This document shows positions 45,428 to 54,089 of a DNA stretch of 64,000 nucleotides, in pieces. Positions within the stretch are counted from its first letter, which is position 1. Each line of letters starts with the position of its first letter. This DNA comes from Vibrio sp. CB1-14. Lineage in GTDB: Bacteria; Pseudomonadota; Gammaproteobacteria; Enterobacterales; Vibrionaceae. The stretch is from positions 496,001 to 560,000 of the forward strand of contig NZ_CP115921.1 of NCBI RefSeq assembly GCF_040412085.2. Direction: 5' to 3'. The translations under genes and the position numbers were made by a program. The notes under the pieces are model-generated. The model was not told the DNA's origin. It did not search any database and was given only the letters and a program-made list of their open reading frames with translations.

Positions 45428-46642
45428 CTAAAGCGATATTCTATTCACCCACTTATCGAGTCTAGAATAGCTATTATCCTCGATAACAACATTCGTCGTT
45501 TCTCTACCATCCTCCGGACGAAGGACGATACCCCATGTCGTTGTGTCTTTCTCCCGTGAACCGTCTTGCGTGATTCCGTTTATTATATTTTTTGTCACAC
45601 GATTACTGCCCTGAACCCCATTGAGCGCAATACCTTCGTATTGTTTTCCATACTTGTTTGTCGGCGTAGGAGAGTCGGCAACAATCGAACCAAGGTTATC
45701 GATGCGATTACTGTCTATCACCACATCGTTAGCACGCTCGACACTGATGGGTCTGACTGAGTTTGACACACTATTTTCAGAGATATTGACGTTAGTTGCA
45801 GTCCAACCGTCATACACTCTTTTGATACTCAAACCTACAACGACATCGTTCATAACATTGTTTTGCATTTTGATATTATCAGCGCCTCGTTTACTAGTTA
45901 TGCCATCATAGGCTCTTTCTACGTAGTTATTGACGAGCGTGAAGTGGTCTCCATACTCTCCGGACTCGCCCCCAGCAGAGACATAGATTGCTGCATCACG
46001 AACGCCAAAGAAGCTGTTGTTTCTAATGATTGCCTTTAGTGCTCCCGTCATGAGAATTCCACTATCTCCACCCGCTAAGTAGTAAGGATCCGTATCATTT
46101 TGAGTGCCTATGAAAACAATATTCTCTATGAGTAGTTCATTTAGTTTGCTCTTACCTGAGCTTGTCGCACCACGAATTGAGAGCGCATCTGCTGTCTGCT
46201 TTGTTCCTTCTCTTCCTTCCGGGGTCTTATGACGAAGAGGAACAACAGTAGAAACCTTGGCTTTTGACATATTGAACGTGCCACCAGTCCAATCAAAATT
46301 TGCTAGCACGCTCGCACCACTACACACATCTGATTTTGATGAATGCGTATCGAAACTAAACATATCTCCATCCAACTGCTCGGTAGCAATAAAACGAGCC
46401 TCACTAGCGTCTACTTTAAGATCGTTTCTCAAGTAGATTTTTGTATCTTGGCTAATGTAATAGGTCCCCGTAAGTACCAACTCAGAACCAGTATTCGTGG
46501 CTTGCTGGAGCGCGGCTTGGAGTTTACTTGTATCACCTTTGGGGTTTATCGGAGTGGAAGTACAGTCTTCTGCGACTGCTGCGCTAGATACCAAGGATAG
46601 AATGAGGAAGGAAAGCTTTTTTGACAAATGATTGCAGTTCAT
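45428..46642 (-). CDS. Secreted right-handed beta-helix protein, candidate polysaccharide lyase
   Basis: A 404-residue exported protein (signal peptide LSFLILSLVSSAAVAE) dominated by parallel beta-helix coils (repeated NN/IxxN patterns: IIRNNSFFGV, LVNNYVERAYDG, MQNNVMNDVV, ISENSVSN, IDSNRIDN). Two Cys lie near the N-terminus (EDCTSTP and SDVCSG). This is the fold of pectate, alginate and similar lyases and of some glycosidases. No family-specific catalytic set was recognised. Its position beside a sugar-acid type regulator, a symporter and a GH88-type gene makes a lyase or glycan-binding role likely. Confidence 0.75.
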   Translation of the reverse strand: MNCNHLSKKLSFLILSLVSSAAVAEDCTSTPINPKGDTSKLQAALQQATNTGSELVLTGTYYISQDTKIYLRNDLKVDASEARFIATEQLDGDMFSFDTHSSKSDVCSGASVLANFDWTGGTFNMSKAKVSTVVPLRHKTPEGREGTKQTADALSIRGATSSGKSKLNELLIENIVFIGTQNDTDPYYLAGGDSGILMTGALKAIIRNNSFFGVRDAAIYVSAGGESGEYGDHFTLVNNYVERAYDGITSKRGADNIKMQNNVMNDVVVGLSIKRVYDGWTATNVNISENSVSNSVRPISVERANDVVIDSNRIDNLGSIVADSPTPTNKYGKQYEGIALNGVQGSNRVTKNIINGITQDGSREKDTTTWGIVLRPEDGRETTNVVIEDNSYSRLDKWVNRISL

Positions 46643-46852
46643 AAATTTCTCTTGTTTTGTTTCAGTTATTGTTTAAATGAGCACTCTATTAGAGTTATAA
46701 AACTAAGGCGTCTGCCCTAGCGAGTTAATTAATCATTTGATGTAAATGGGGATCCAACAAGGTAATTTATTGCCCGTAGTCACGTCATCATTTGCCTGTA
46801 ATATTCGACTCCTAAAAGTAAGAAATTAATGATAGTTCTCTATAAACTAAAA

Positions 46853-46883
46853 AACCCTTAACGAGAATTAACTCATTAAGGGT
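46853..46883 (-). terminator. Intrinsic terminator after the symporter gene
   Basis: Stem ACCCTTAAcGAG / CTCaTTAAGGGT with loop AATTAA; the minus-strand transcript ends in a T-rich run. Confidence 0.85.
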
Positions 46884-46901
46884 ATGGTATCATCTTATTT
46901 A

Positions 46902-48686
46902 TTAGGCGATTGCTGACGCTTTTGTGACTTTAGTGCTTTCAAGTTTACGTTCAGACCTAACTAACAAGGTACCGATCAGAGCGAGAATCGCAGCGATAAT
47001 GACAAACAGCATTCTTCCCCACAATGGGTTTGGTACTAGAGTCAGGCAGAGAATAAAGACAGACGCAATAAGTACCATCTTACCAAGCACACTGTTCTGC
47101 TTATTATCCATCGCAACACTTTCTGGGCAGTCTTCAACGACAACTTCTGTGTCCACATTGGTAAAGAACTGTTTAACTTCAGCTTCTCGTTGTGCTGGCA
47201 GCCCCTTGTAGAAGAACTGTGAACAAACAAAGAATGGTAGTGTAATCGACATGTGTCCGATCAAACCTAGCGTTACCGATTTCATCTCTGTATATTCACG
47301 TGACGTCAGCGGTTGCTCTAAACCCAGAATCGATTGCAGCGCTTCCGGTGTTAGAACAAAGGCGATAAACCCTGATACACACATACCTACGATCACGGTA
47401 CCCCAGCCTGCCCAATCAGGTGTTTTCCTAACAAAGAAACACATGATCGAAGGAATGAGGATCGGGAAGCCGATAAGCGTGCTCACCAACATCGTTAAAT
47501 CAAACAGACCAAACTCTCTCAATGATGTTAGGAAAAGCGCTGCAACAATAATGACGATACCAAACAGAGCCGTTAGTAGCTTACTCACAAAGATTAGGTG
47601 TGACTCAGAGTGGTTTTTACAGAAGTATGGTTGATAAACACTCTTCAGAATAATACCTGCATTGCGGTTTAACGCTGAGTCCATCGAAGACATGGTTGCA
47701 GCAAACATCGCAGCAAGCATCAAGCCAACCATACCTACAGGCATTTCACGACTAACGAACATAAAGTAGGTCGCGTCAGCCACTTTGTGACCTAGACCAG
47801 CCAAGCCCCATGTACTTGTATCTGGGTAATGTGCAGCTACATACCACGCAGGCACAAACCAAAGTAATGGGCCAATAAGCATTAACGTACCCGCTAAGAT
47901 CGCTGCTTTACGAGCGTTTTTGGTATCTTTTGCCGCAATATAACGGTAGGAGTCAACCATATTGTTGGTGCTAAAGAACTGTTTAATAAACATGAAGATA
48001 AACCAGCCAACAAACAAGTAAGCGTGGTTGTACCCGTCTCCAATAAATGGCTGTTCAGGAAGACCGGCCTCAAGAAGTGGTGTCAAACCACCAGACTTCC
48101 AAATCGCGACTGCGCCCGTGACTAACGTCATAGTTGTCAAGATGATCATCTGCATGAAGTCTGACGCAATCACCGCCCAGCTGCCACCAACGAGAGACAT
48201 GAACAACACCACTGAACCAGCAACAATAATTGTTAGCTCTAGCGGCAATCCAATTACAGCACTAGTAAACACAGCCAGTGCATTAATCCAAATCGCAGCC
48301 TGGAGAACACTCAGTGGAACATTTGCCCATGTGAAAACTTGCTCGTTCACTGGACCAAGTCGCATACGAACACCTTCCAATGGTGTGTCTACTCGCATCT
48401 GACGTGCTTTTGCTGCAAAAAACAAATAGTTACACAGGTAACCAAGAGCGTTTGCATAAAAAACGGTTGTCGCTACTGCAAATCCACCTGTTAGTGCCTT
48501 ACCCATGTGGCCAGTAAACGTCATGGCACTAACTGCTGTCATGAATGATGTGGAACCCACCATCCACCAGAGCATTTTACCGCCCCCACGAAAATAATCA
48601 CTTGTGGAGTTACTGAAGGATTTGAATAAGACCCCAATTGCCACAAGGAAGCCAAAGTAAACCAGTACGATTGCTATATCAACCAT
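46902..48686 (-). CDS. Sodium:solute symporter (SSS/SLC5 family), probable glycan-product importer
   Basis: A 594-residue polytopic protein of the SSS family with about 13-14 membrane segments; the N-terminal STSDYFRGGGKMLWWMVGSTSFMTAVSAMTFTGHMG block is the family's sodium-site region. It imports a small solute with sodium. The location in a sulfatase and rhamnose region suggests a sugar or (sulfated) oligosaccharide product as substrate. It stands alone with its own promoter region and terminator. YidK, the symporter next to DUF202 and sulfatase genes in E. coli, is a possible relative. Confidence 0.9.
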   Translation of the reverse strand: MVDIAIVLVYFGFLVAIGVLFKSFSNSTSDYFRGGGKMLWWMVGSTSFMTAVSAMTFTGHMGKALTGGFAVATTVFYANALGYLCNYLFFAAKARQMRVDTPLEGVRMRLGPVNEQVFTWANVPLSVLQAAIWINALAVFTSAVIGLPLELTIIVAGSVVLFMSLVGGSWAVIASDFMQMIILTTMTLVTGAVAIWKSGGLTPLLEAGLPEQPFIGDGYNHAYLFVGWFIFMFIKQFFSTNNMVDSYRYIAAKDTKNARKAAILAGTLMLIGPLLWFVPAWYVAAHYPDTSTWGLAGLGHKVADATYFMFVSREMPVGMVGLMLAAMFAATMSSMDSALNRNAGIILKSVYQPYFCKNHSESHLIFVSKLLTALFGIVIIVAALFLTSLREFGLFDLTMLVSTLIGFPILIPSIMCFFVRKTPDWAGWGTVIVGMCVSGFIAFVLTPEALQSILGLEQPLTSREYTEMKSVTLGLIGHMSITLPFFVCSQFFYKGLPAQREAEVKQFFTNVDTEVVVEDCPESVAMDNKQNSVLGKMVLIASVFILCLTLVPNPLWGRMLFVIIAAILALIGTLLVRSERKLESTKVTKASAIA

Positions 48687-49064
48687 GTTTCTTCCCTTTC
48701 ATTATTTTATTTCAACGTAATTTATTCTAATTTGCTCGTTCTACCCGAACATTAATCACAATCTCACCTGAATAGATAAGTGACAAAAGAATGTAGAATA
48801 AAAAGTCTATTCCATCTATTCATGAGTCACCAATTCTTCATTTGAGAAATAATTTCACAATCAATTAAAACCAACATAGTAAAGTTACAATCTATACCGA
48901 CTTAGTGAAATGATAATCTTTGGTAATTTTGAGGGCAAAATTTGCATAGTGTGTGAGTTAAAATAACTGAGAATTGATCGCGTTACTGGATGAGCAATCC
49001 ACGTCGGTTAAAAAGGTAATCACCAAGATGCTCCCCCTCTAAGATCTCTCAATGCTCGAAAAAA
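48687..49064. other. Intergenic region upstream of the symporter
   Basis: About 380 bp without a gene. It is AT-rich and contains an imperfect inverted repeat (GAATA-N7-TATTC about 48795-48811) that could be a regulator site for the symporter promoter. Nothing else was recognised. Confidence 0.4.
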
Positions 49065-49088
49065 GAGCCCGTCATGGATGACGGGCTC
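49065..49088 (-). terminator. Intrinsic terminator after fucO
   Basis: A perfect 11-bp stem (GAGCCCGTCAT / ATGACGGGCTC, 2-nt spacer); the minus-strand transcript ends in TTTTTT. Confidence 0.92.
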
Positions 49089-49112
49089 ACCGATTTAACT
49101 CATTGGGTAAAA

Positions 49113-50264
49113 CTACCCTAGTGACTTCATGTACAGCGCTAGCACTTCATCAGGGGTCATGCTGACAGGATTTCCACCTGCGCATGGGTCTGCCAATGCA
49201 CTATCCACCCAGGCTTTTACGTCTTCTTCTGTGACACCTAACTGGCCAAACCCAGCGGGAATTCCAACACGCGAGCTGAGTTCACGTATAGCCTTCACAG
49301 CTTCAAGACTCGCCTGCTCTTCAGACATCCCATCAGTGTTGCACCCTAGGGCAACAGCCAGCTTAGCAAACTTCTCTATTTTATGTGGCCGGTTAAACTC
49401 ACACACTAATGGTAAGAGAATCGCGTTGCAGACCCCGTGCGGTAGGTTCTTATGTGCGCCTGCAGGGTGTGCCATGGCATGAACCATCCCCAATCCAGCA
49501 CTATTGAATGCCATACCCGCTAGGAACTGGCCTAATGCCATTTTCTCTCGCGCTTCGATATTTGAGCCATCCTCGACGGCATGAGGTAAGTACTGGCTAA
49601 TCACGCGAACAGACTCTAACGCAGAGTGGTCGGTTAAGGTGTGTGCTCCCACTGAAACGTAAGCTTCAATAGCATGCGTCAGAGCATCCATACCCGTTGC
49701 TGCCGTAACATCCGCGGGTAAGCCAACCATAATGCTAGGATCATTCACCGAGATATCCGGAATAATATTACTATCAATAATAACGCACTTTACTTTGTTC
49801 CTTTCATCAGTAATGACAGCATTACTGGTCACCTCTGCAGCCGTGCCTGCGGTAGTATTGATAGCAAATAACGGTACACCTTGATTCTTTACATTGTTCA
49901 CCCCTGTATAAAGAGTGATGGGTTGTGGATTTGCAGTCAGGATTTTTACCGCCTTCGCGGTATCAATAGCGCTACCTCCGCCAAAACCAATAATGTAGTT
50001 GGCACCGGACTTTTTGTAGGCTTGATACGCTTTATCAACCACTTCGACAGTAGGGTTTGGAACGGTATCGGTGAAGCAAGTGAACGATAAGTTGGACTCT
50101 TTAAGAGCAGTAATCAGCGGCTCAAGTAAACCCAGTTCCTTCAACGCATTGTCCGCGATAACGAAGCCGTCTCCAACATCTTTCGAGACTAGATGACCAA
50201 CCAATTCATTGATCGCATGTTCCCCTGAAATATTAATTTTTGGTAGTGCCAAAGTAAAAGCCAT
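49113..50264 (-). CDS. fucO: Lactaldehyde reductase (iron-containing alcohol dehydrogenase)
   Basis: A 383-residue group III iron-dependent alcohol dehydrogenase very like FucO. It has the NAD-binding GGGSAIDTAK motif, TTAGTAAEVT, and metal ligands in DALTHAIEAY and MVHAMAHPAGAHKNLPHG. FucO reduces L-lactaldehyde, the product of rhamnulose- and fuculose-phosphate aldolases, to 1,2-propanediol. The rhamnose aldolase is encoded at 55837 here and no fucose isomerase or kinase is present, so its role is in rhamnose breakdown. AAGGA precedes ATG. Confidence 0.92.
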   Translation of the reverse strand: MAFTLALPKINISGEHAINELVGHLVSKDVGDGFVIADNALKELGLLEPLITALKESNLSFTCFTDTVPNPTVEVVDKAYQAYKKSGANYIIGFGGGSAIDTAKAVKILTANPQPITLYTGVNNVKNQGVPLFAINTTAGTAAEVTSNAVITDERNKVKCVIIDSNIIPDISVNDPSIMVGLPADVTAATGMDALTHAIEAYVSVGAHTLTDHSALESVRVISQYLPHAVEDGSNIEAREKMALGQFLAGMAFNSAGLGMVHAMAHPAGAHKNLPHGVCNAILLPLVCEFNRPHKIEKFAKLAVALGCNTDGMSEEQASLEAVKAIRELSSRVGIPAGFGQLGVTEEDVKAWVDSALADPCAGGNPVSMTPDEVLALYMKSLG

Positions 50265-50309
50265 ATTTATTCCTTGTAATTAACAACTATATATTTACAA
50301 ATAATCACA

Positions 50310-50331
50310 GGTCGATTATTGAAACTCGACC
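50310..50331. promoter_or_regulatory. Inverted repeat between the TauE/SafE gene and fucO
   Basis: GGTCGA-N10-TCGACC forms a perfect 6-bp dyad 46 bp upstream of fucO. No T-run follows, so an operator is more likely than a terminator. Confidence 0.4.
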
Positions 50332-50394
50332 ACAAACTTTTAGAGCGCTGATTCACCAGCGACAGAGAGTTAAAGCAAATTCTAGGCTCGATAT

Positions 50395-51213
50395 CTAAAG
50401 CGTGAGATACGCAATCAAACTGACCAAAATAACGATCATGGTCGCTGAATAAACGTGGCGTTCAGACATACGTTTCATCAAATGAGCAGCGACAGGAACA
50501 CCGAGAAATGAACCGATAAAAAACAGGATTGCTGTATGAATATCTGACTGCCCACCTTTTGCATACCCTGCTGCTGCAATGGCAGATAGACACAGTGCCA
50601 ACACTACCGAAGAGCCAACAGCTTTCTTAATATCCACATGCAGCACATTGTTGAGGACAGGGAGAAGCAAAACGCCCCCACCAACGCCTGTTGAGCCCAA
50701 AACGGAGCCACAAAACATACCAGATACAATCGCCTTTTTAGTGTTCGTTTTAGGTTCAGAAGTCATGCCCTGCTTGACCTTAGACGAGCTTTTGAATTTA
50801 GAGAACACAGAAATCAAGGAACCAACCATCACAGTAGTCACCAGCCAAGCAACCATCTGCTCTGTCCTTTGTGAGTAAAACGGATGTGTGCTGAAGTAAA
50901 CGACTAACTGAGTAACCATCAAGGTAACCGGAACCGCTCCAACAAAAAGTAGCGCTATCTTGTTCCAAGATACGTTACGAGCTTTTATGTGTACTAGGGA
51001 AGCGTTGATTTTTACCATCGCTGAAATCATACTTGCGGTGCCGACCGCCAACACCGGAGACATGCCACAAAATAACTGCAACATGGGTATTAACAGCACG
51101 CCTCCGCCAACCCCCGTTAGTCCCAAACACAAACCAAATATGCTTCCCAAAATCAGCTTCAATACCACTGCATCCGCAGACCACACGTTCGTCAACAGCT
51201 CATAGAATGGCAT
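50395..51213 (-). CDS. TauE/SafE family membrane exporter
   Basis: A 272-residue protein with about eight membrane segments and the two internal repeats of the family (GLTGVGGGVLLIPML and GSTGVGGGVLLLPVL). Members export sulfite, sulfoacetate or related anions. In this sulfatase locus it may expel sulfate-derived anions, which is inference. ATG 51213 is chosen because AAGGAGG sits 6 nt upstream; the longer TTG-initiated frame would place that site inside the gene. It is divergent from the Crp-like regulator operon and lies before fucO. Confidence 0.88.
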   Translation of the reverse strand: MPFYELLTNVWSADAVVLKLILGSIFGLCLGLTGVGGGVLLIPMLQLFCGMSPVLAVGTASMISAMVKINASLVHIKARNVSWNKIALLFVGAVPVTLMVTQLVVYFSTHPFYSQRTEQMVAWLVTTVMVGSLISVFSKFKSSSKVKQGMTSEPKTNTKKAIVSGMFCGSVLGSTGVGGGVLLLPVLNNVLHVDIKKAVGSSVVLALCLSAIAAAGYAKGGQSDIHTAILFFIGSFLGVPVAAHLMKRMSERHVYSATMIVILVSLIAYLTL

Positions 51214-51363
51214 AAACCACCTCCTTAACAAACAAAAACAAAACCCCTTTTTAATTTTTACAATCTAACGTGCCAATTTGTTTTTGGTTTATGGTGTTGA
51301 TCATATTTCGTCTGTTTTTTTTGCAGTACACTAATCCTTCCAACAGCTCGCAATGACGGCAGA

Positions 51364-51993
51364 ATGACGATACCAATACCAACATCACTAAAAGAGATGA
51401 CCAATAGAATCACCGTTGGCAAGCGAGAAGCCGTCTACTTTAGTCAAGATAAGGCATCTGGGTTTTATCGCGTTGAAAGTGGATTTATCGGGCTTTACCA
51501 GGTAGCAGAAACCGGAAAAGAATCGTTACTAAGATTGTATGGAAAGGGCTCGTATTTTGGGTATCGGTCTCTATTTACCTATCAGCGCTATCCCGCAACG
51601 GCAAGGGCAATGGAAGACAGTGTTATCAGTCGGGTGAATGTCCACTCTTTTGAAGACTTGCAACACCTATCCCCCTCACTGACCAAAGCCCTCACAACCG
51701 AGGTGTGTCAAGAGTTGGGCGAAGCCGAGCGACGTCTCGTTCAATTTAGTGCTTTCAACGCTAAAAACAGAATCATCGATGCGATACAGCATTTCTTTGC
51801 GCACTATCCCCACTATCCTTGGACCTATCGCGAAATTAGCGAATACAGTGCTACCGACGTCACGACGGTGATTCGGTTTTGTAAGTTACTCAAACAATCC
51901 GGTGTGCTTTGCAAACACCATCGCAACCCCCACCCGCTCGATCTATCAAAACTGAGGAGCACTCATTGGATGTCCAAGGAAAACGTTGAATGA
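51364..51993 (+). CDS. Crp/Fnr-family transcriptional regulator
   Basis: A 209-residue regulator with a cyclic-nucleotide-binding-type beta-roll (YRVESGFIGLYQVAETGKESLLRLYGKGSYFGYRSLF) and a C-terminal helix-turn-helix (YPWTYREISEYSATDVTTVIRFCKLLKQSGVL). The N-terminal Cys cluster of FNR is absent, so oxygen sensing by an iron-sulfur cluster is not indicated. The 4-nt overlap with the next gene makes it first in the regulator-DUF202-DUF202-maturase operon, which it may control. Confidence 0.88.
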   Translation: MTIPIPTSLKEMTNRITVGKREAVYFSQDKASGFYRVESGFIGLYQVAETGKESLLRLYGKGSYFGYRSLFTYQRYPATARAMEDSVISRVNVHSFEDLQHLSPSLTKALTTEVCQELGEAERRLVQFSAFNAKNRIIDAIQHFFAHYPHYPWTYREISEYSATDVTTVIRFCKLLKQSGVLCKHHRNPHPLDLSKLRSTHWMSKENVE

Positions 51994-52355
51994 AAAAGCC
52001 CTGTCCTAAGAAGTCACCATGGCGTGAAGAGGGGAACGCACCTGATTATCGTTTCTCACTTGCCAACGAAAGAACCTATCTGGCGTGGATTAGAACATCG
52101 CTTGCCTTGTTAGCCGGTGCTATTGCTCTTGACCAACTTACACCAGAGCTTTCAAACCCATTAGTGCGGCTGCTGCTTTCTTGTTTCCTGTGTCTCTGCT
52201 CAGGCGCGGTTGGGATCTATGCTTACCGACGATGGTCTCGCAACGAACAGGCGATGAGGTTAAACCAAGAGCTCCAATACACATCGAACATGAAGATAAT
52301 TAGTACCACCATTTTGGTGCTTACTTTCATCATCGCGTTGGCCATCACTCTATGA
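51990..52355 (+). CDS. DUF202 membrane protein (YidH-like)
   Basis: A 121-residue protein with FSLANERTYLAWIRTSLALLAGAIAL, the DUF202 hallmark, and three hydrophobic segments. ATGA overlaps with the stop of the preceding gene and with the start of the next. In E. coli, DUF202 proteins YidG and YidH sit beside a sulfatase (YidJ) and an SSS symporter (YidK), a similar gene set. Molecular role unknown. Confidence 0.87.
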   Translation: MKKPCPKKSPWREEGNAPDYRFSLANERTYLAWIRTSLALLAGAIALDQLTPELSNPLVRLLLSCFLCLCSGAVGIYAYRRWSRNEQAMRLNQELQYTSNMKIISTTILVLTFIIALAITL

Positions 52356-52621
52356 GTGCGGTAAATGGTCTGCAGTTAGAACGCACTGTCTTGTCATGGC
52401 TGCGGACACAGTTGGTTCTATTTGCCATCGGTGTGGCATTGATAAAGGTGTCGCTCACTCATGATGCCACTCTCATTTATCTATGTGGTGCAACGGCAAT
52501 GCTGGTTGCCATCATGTGTTCTCTCTCCCACGCGAGAATGATCAAGTTTTTTACTTCAATAATAATAATGCTGATAGCAGCAGCCTACGCCCTAACTATG
52601 CTATCTGATGCCTTTTCATAG
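52352..52621 (+). CDS. DUF202 membrane protein (YidG-like)
   Basis: An 89-residue protein with the DUF202 motif near the N-terminus (GLQLERTVLSWLRTQLVLFAIGVALIK) and three hydrophobic segments. It overlaps the previous DUF202 gene by 4 nt (ATGA) and lies 10 bp before the sulfatase maturase ATG. The two probably form a heteromeric membrane complex; function unknown. Confidence 0.85.
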   Translation: MSAVNGLQLERTVLSWLRTQLVLFAIGVALIKVSLTHDATLIYLCGATAMLVAIMCSLSHARMIKFFTSIIIMLIAAAYALTMLSDAFS

Positions 52622-52631
52622 GAAAACTACA

Positions 52632-53918
52632 ATGAACCAAATTTCCAACTGTCATGTGATGGCCAAACCGTCTGGTTCGGTATGTAATATCGACTGTGAC
52701 TACTGCTTTTACCTAGAGAAAGAGAAACTCTACCCTGATAGGCAAAAGAACTGGCGCATGGATGAGGAAACGCTTGAGGTGTTTATTCAGCAATACATCG
52801 ATGCGCAGCAGGGCGATACCGTTCAATTTGCCTGGCAAGGAGGAGAGCCAACACTACTCGGTGTGGACTTTTATCGCACCGTAGTTCAATTGTGCGAACG
52901 TTATCGGGGCAACAAAAAGATCTCACACGGTTTTCAAACTAATGGGATTTTGATCAACGACGAATGGTGTGAGCTGTTCAAACAAAACGACTTTTTGATT
53001 GGTGTTTCTATTGATGGGCCAGAGGACCTTCATGATGCATATCGCACCAACACGAGCGGCAAAGGTACCCATCGCAAAGTTGTCGATGCGATCGAGTTAT
53101 TAAAAAAATATGGTGTCGAATTTAATACCCTTACCGTCGTCAACGATAAGAACGTCAAACACCCACTTAAGGTCTACCAATACTTAAAAAGCATTGGATC
53201 GAACTTCATTCAGTTCATTCCTCTGGTAGAGCGACAAGAATCCGACCAGCAGACAAACGATACCTGGTTAGTTAACCCAGATCAAAAAGATGGCAAGGTC
53301 ACGCCTTGGTCAGTCCAACCCGATGAGTACGGTCAATTCCTAAATACCATCTTCGATTACTGGGTCACCAAAGATGTAGGACGAGTATTTGTTCAGCAAT
53401 TTGATACCACTTTAACGACCTGGCTTGGACAGTCGAGCCCAATATGTGTATTTTCGCCAAGGTGCGGGCATGCATTTGCCATCGAGGCGAATGGTGACCT
53501 ATTTCAATGTGACCACTACGTCTATCCAGAATATAAACTTGGCAATATCCACGACCGTACAATCAAGTCGATGAACAATAGCGAAGAAGCGATTAATTTC
53601 GGACTCAACAAATCTAAACAACTGAATAGTAAGTGTCTGTCATGCCGATATCGATTCGCATGCCATGGTGGTTGCCCGAAACATCGCTTTTTGCCAGGAC
53701 CAACAGGTGAACTCGACCATAACTATTTATGTCAAGGATACTTTAGCTTCTTCGACCATTCTCAGCATGCGATGGCTTACATGGCAAAGCTGATCAAAAG
53801 TGGCCAATCACCAGCCAAGATTATGGATCAGTTCTCGAGTAACACTATGGAAAGGGTGGGTAGCAATGACGCCTGTCCATGTGGCAGCGGGAAGAAATAT
53901 AAGCGCTGTTGTGCGTAA
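52632..53918 (+). CDS. Anaerobic sulfatase-maturating enzyme (radical SAM/SPASM) with SEC-C tail
   Basis: A 428-residue radical-SAM enzyme: the CNIDCDYC (CxxxCxxC) cluster motif near residue 21, AWQGGEPTLLG, FQTNG, a SPASM-type Cys region (CxF...RCGH, CDHYVYPEYKLGN, KCLSCRYRFACHGGCPKHR) and a C-terminal SEC-C zinc motif (DACPCGSGKKYKRCCA). It converts the active-site Cys of Cys-type sulfatases to formylglycine. ATG 52632 starts the conserved domain (NCHVMAKPSGSVCN). Its target is likely the sulfatase encoded convergently at 54090-55463, which has a CxPxR site. Confidence 0.94.
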   Translation: MNQISNCHVMAKPSGSVCNIDCDYCFYLEKEKLYPDRQKNWRMDEETLEVFIQQYIDAQQGDTVQFAWQGGEPTLLGVDFYRTVVQLCERYRGNKKISHGFQTNGILINDEWCELFKQNDFLIGVSIDGPEDLHDAYRTNTSGKGTHRKVVDAIELLKKYGVEFNTLTVVNDKNVKHPLKVYQYLKSIGSNFIQFIPLVERQESDQQTNDTWLVNPDQKDGKVTPWSVQPDEYGQFLNTIFDYWVTKDVGRVFVQQFDTTLTTWLGQSSPICVFSPRCGHAFAIEANGDLFQCDHYVYPEYKLGNIHDRTIKSMNNSEEAINFGLNKSKQLNSKCLSCRYRFACHGGCPKHRFLPGPTGELDHNYLCQGYFSFFDHSQHAMAYMAKLIKSGQSPAKIMDQFSSNTMERVGSNDACPCGSGKKYKRCCA

Positions 53919-53993
53919 ATGACATCGAGTGACCGTAAGTTATTGAGAACATAAAGTAACCGGGCGAATTGACTAAAAATCCCGGTATCAAAA

Positions 53994-54023
53994 AAAGTCC
54001 ATAGTGGCGACACTATGGACTTT
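53994..54023. terminator. Bidirectional intrinsic terminator between the maturase and sulfatase genes
   Basis: A perfect 13-bp stem (AAAGTCCATAGTG / CACTATGGACTTT, loop GCGA) with T-rich flanks on both strands, between two convergent genes. Confidence 0.93.
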
Positions 54024-54089
54024 ATCTTTTAGCATAATAGCGACAATTTGCGCGTTAACTATGCTTCTAAAAAACTGGATCCCTAAAAA

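Noticed and set aside
49113..50264. fucO as evidence of an L-fucose pathway
   Set aside because: No fucose isomerase, kinase or aldolase is present, while a full rhamnose pathway producing the same lactaldehyde is.
51364..51993. Oxygen-sensing FNR
   Set aside because: The N-terminal Cys cluster is missing; only scattered Cys are present.
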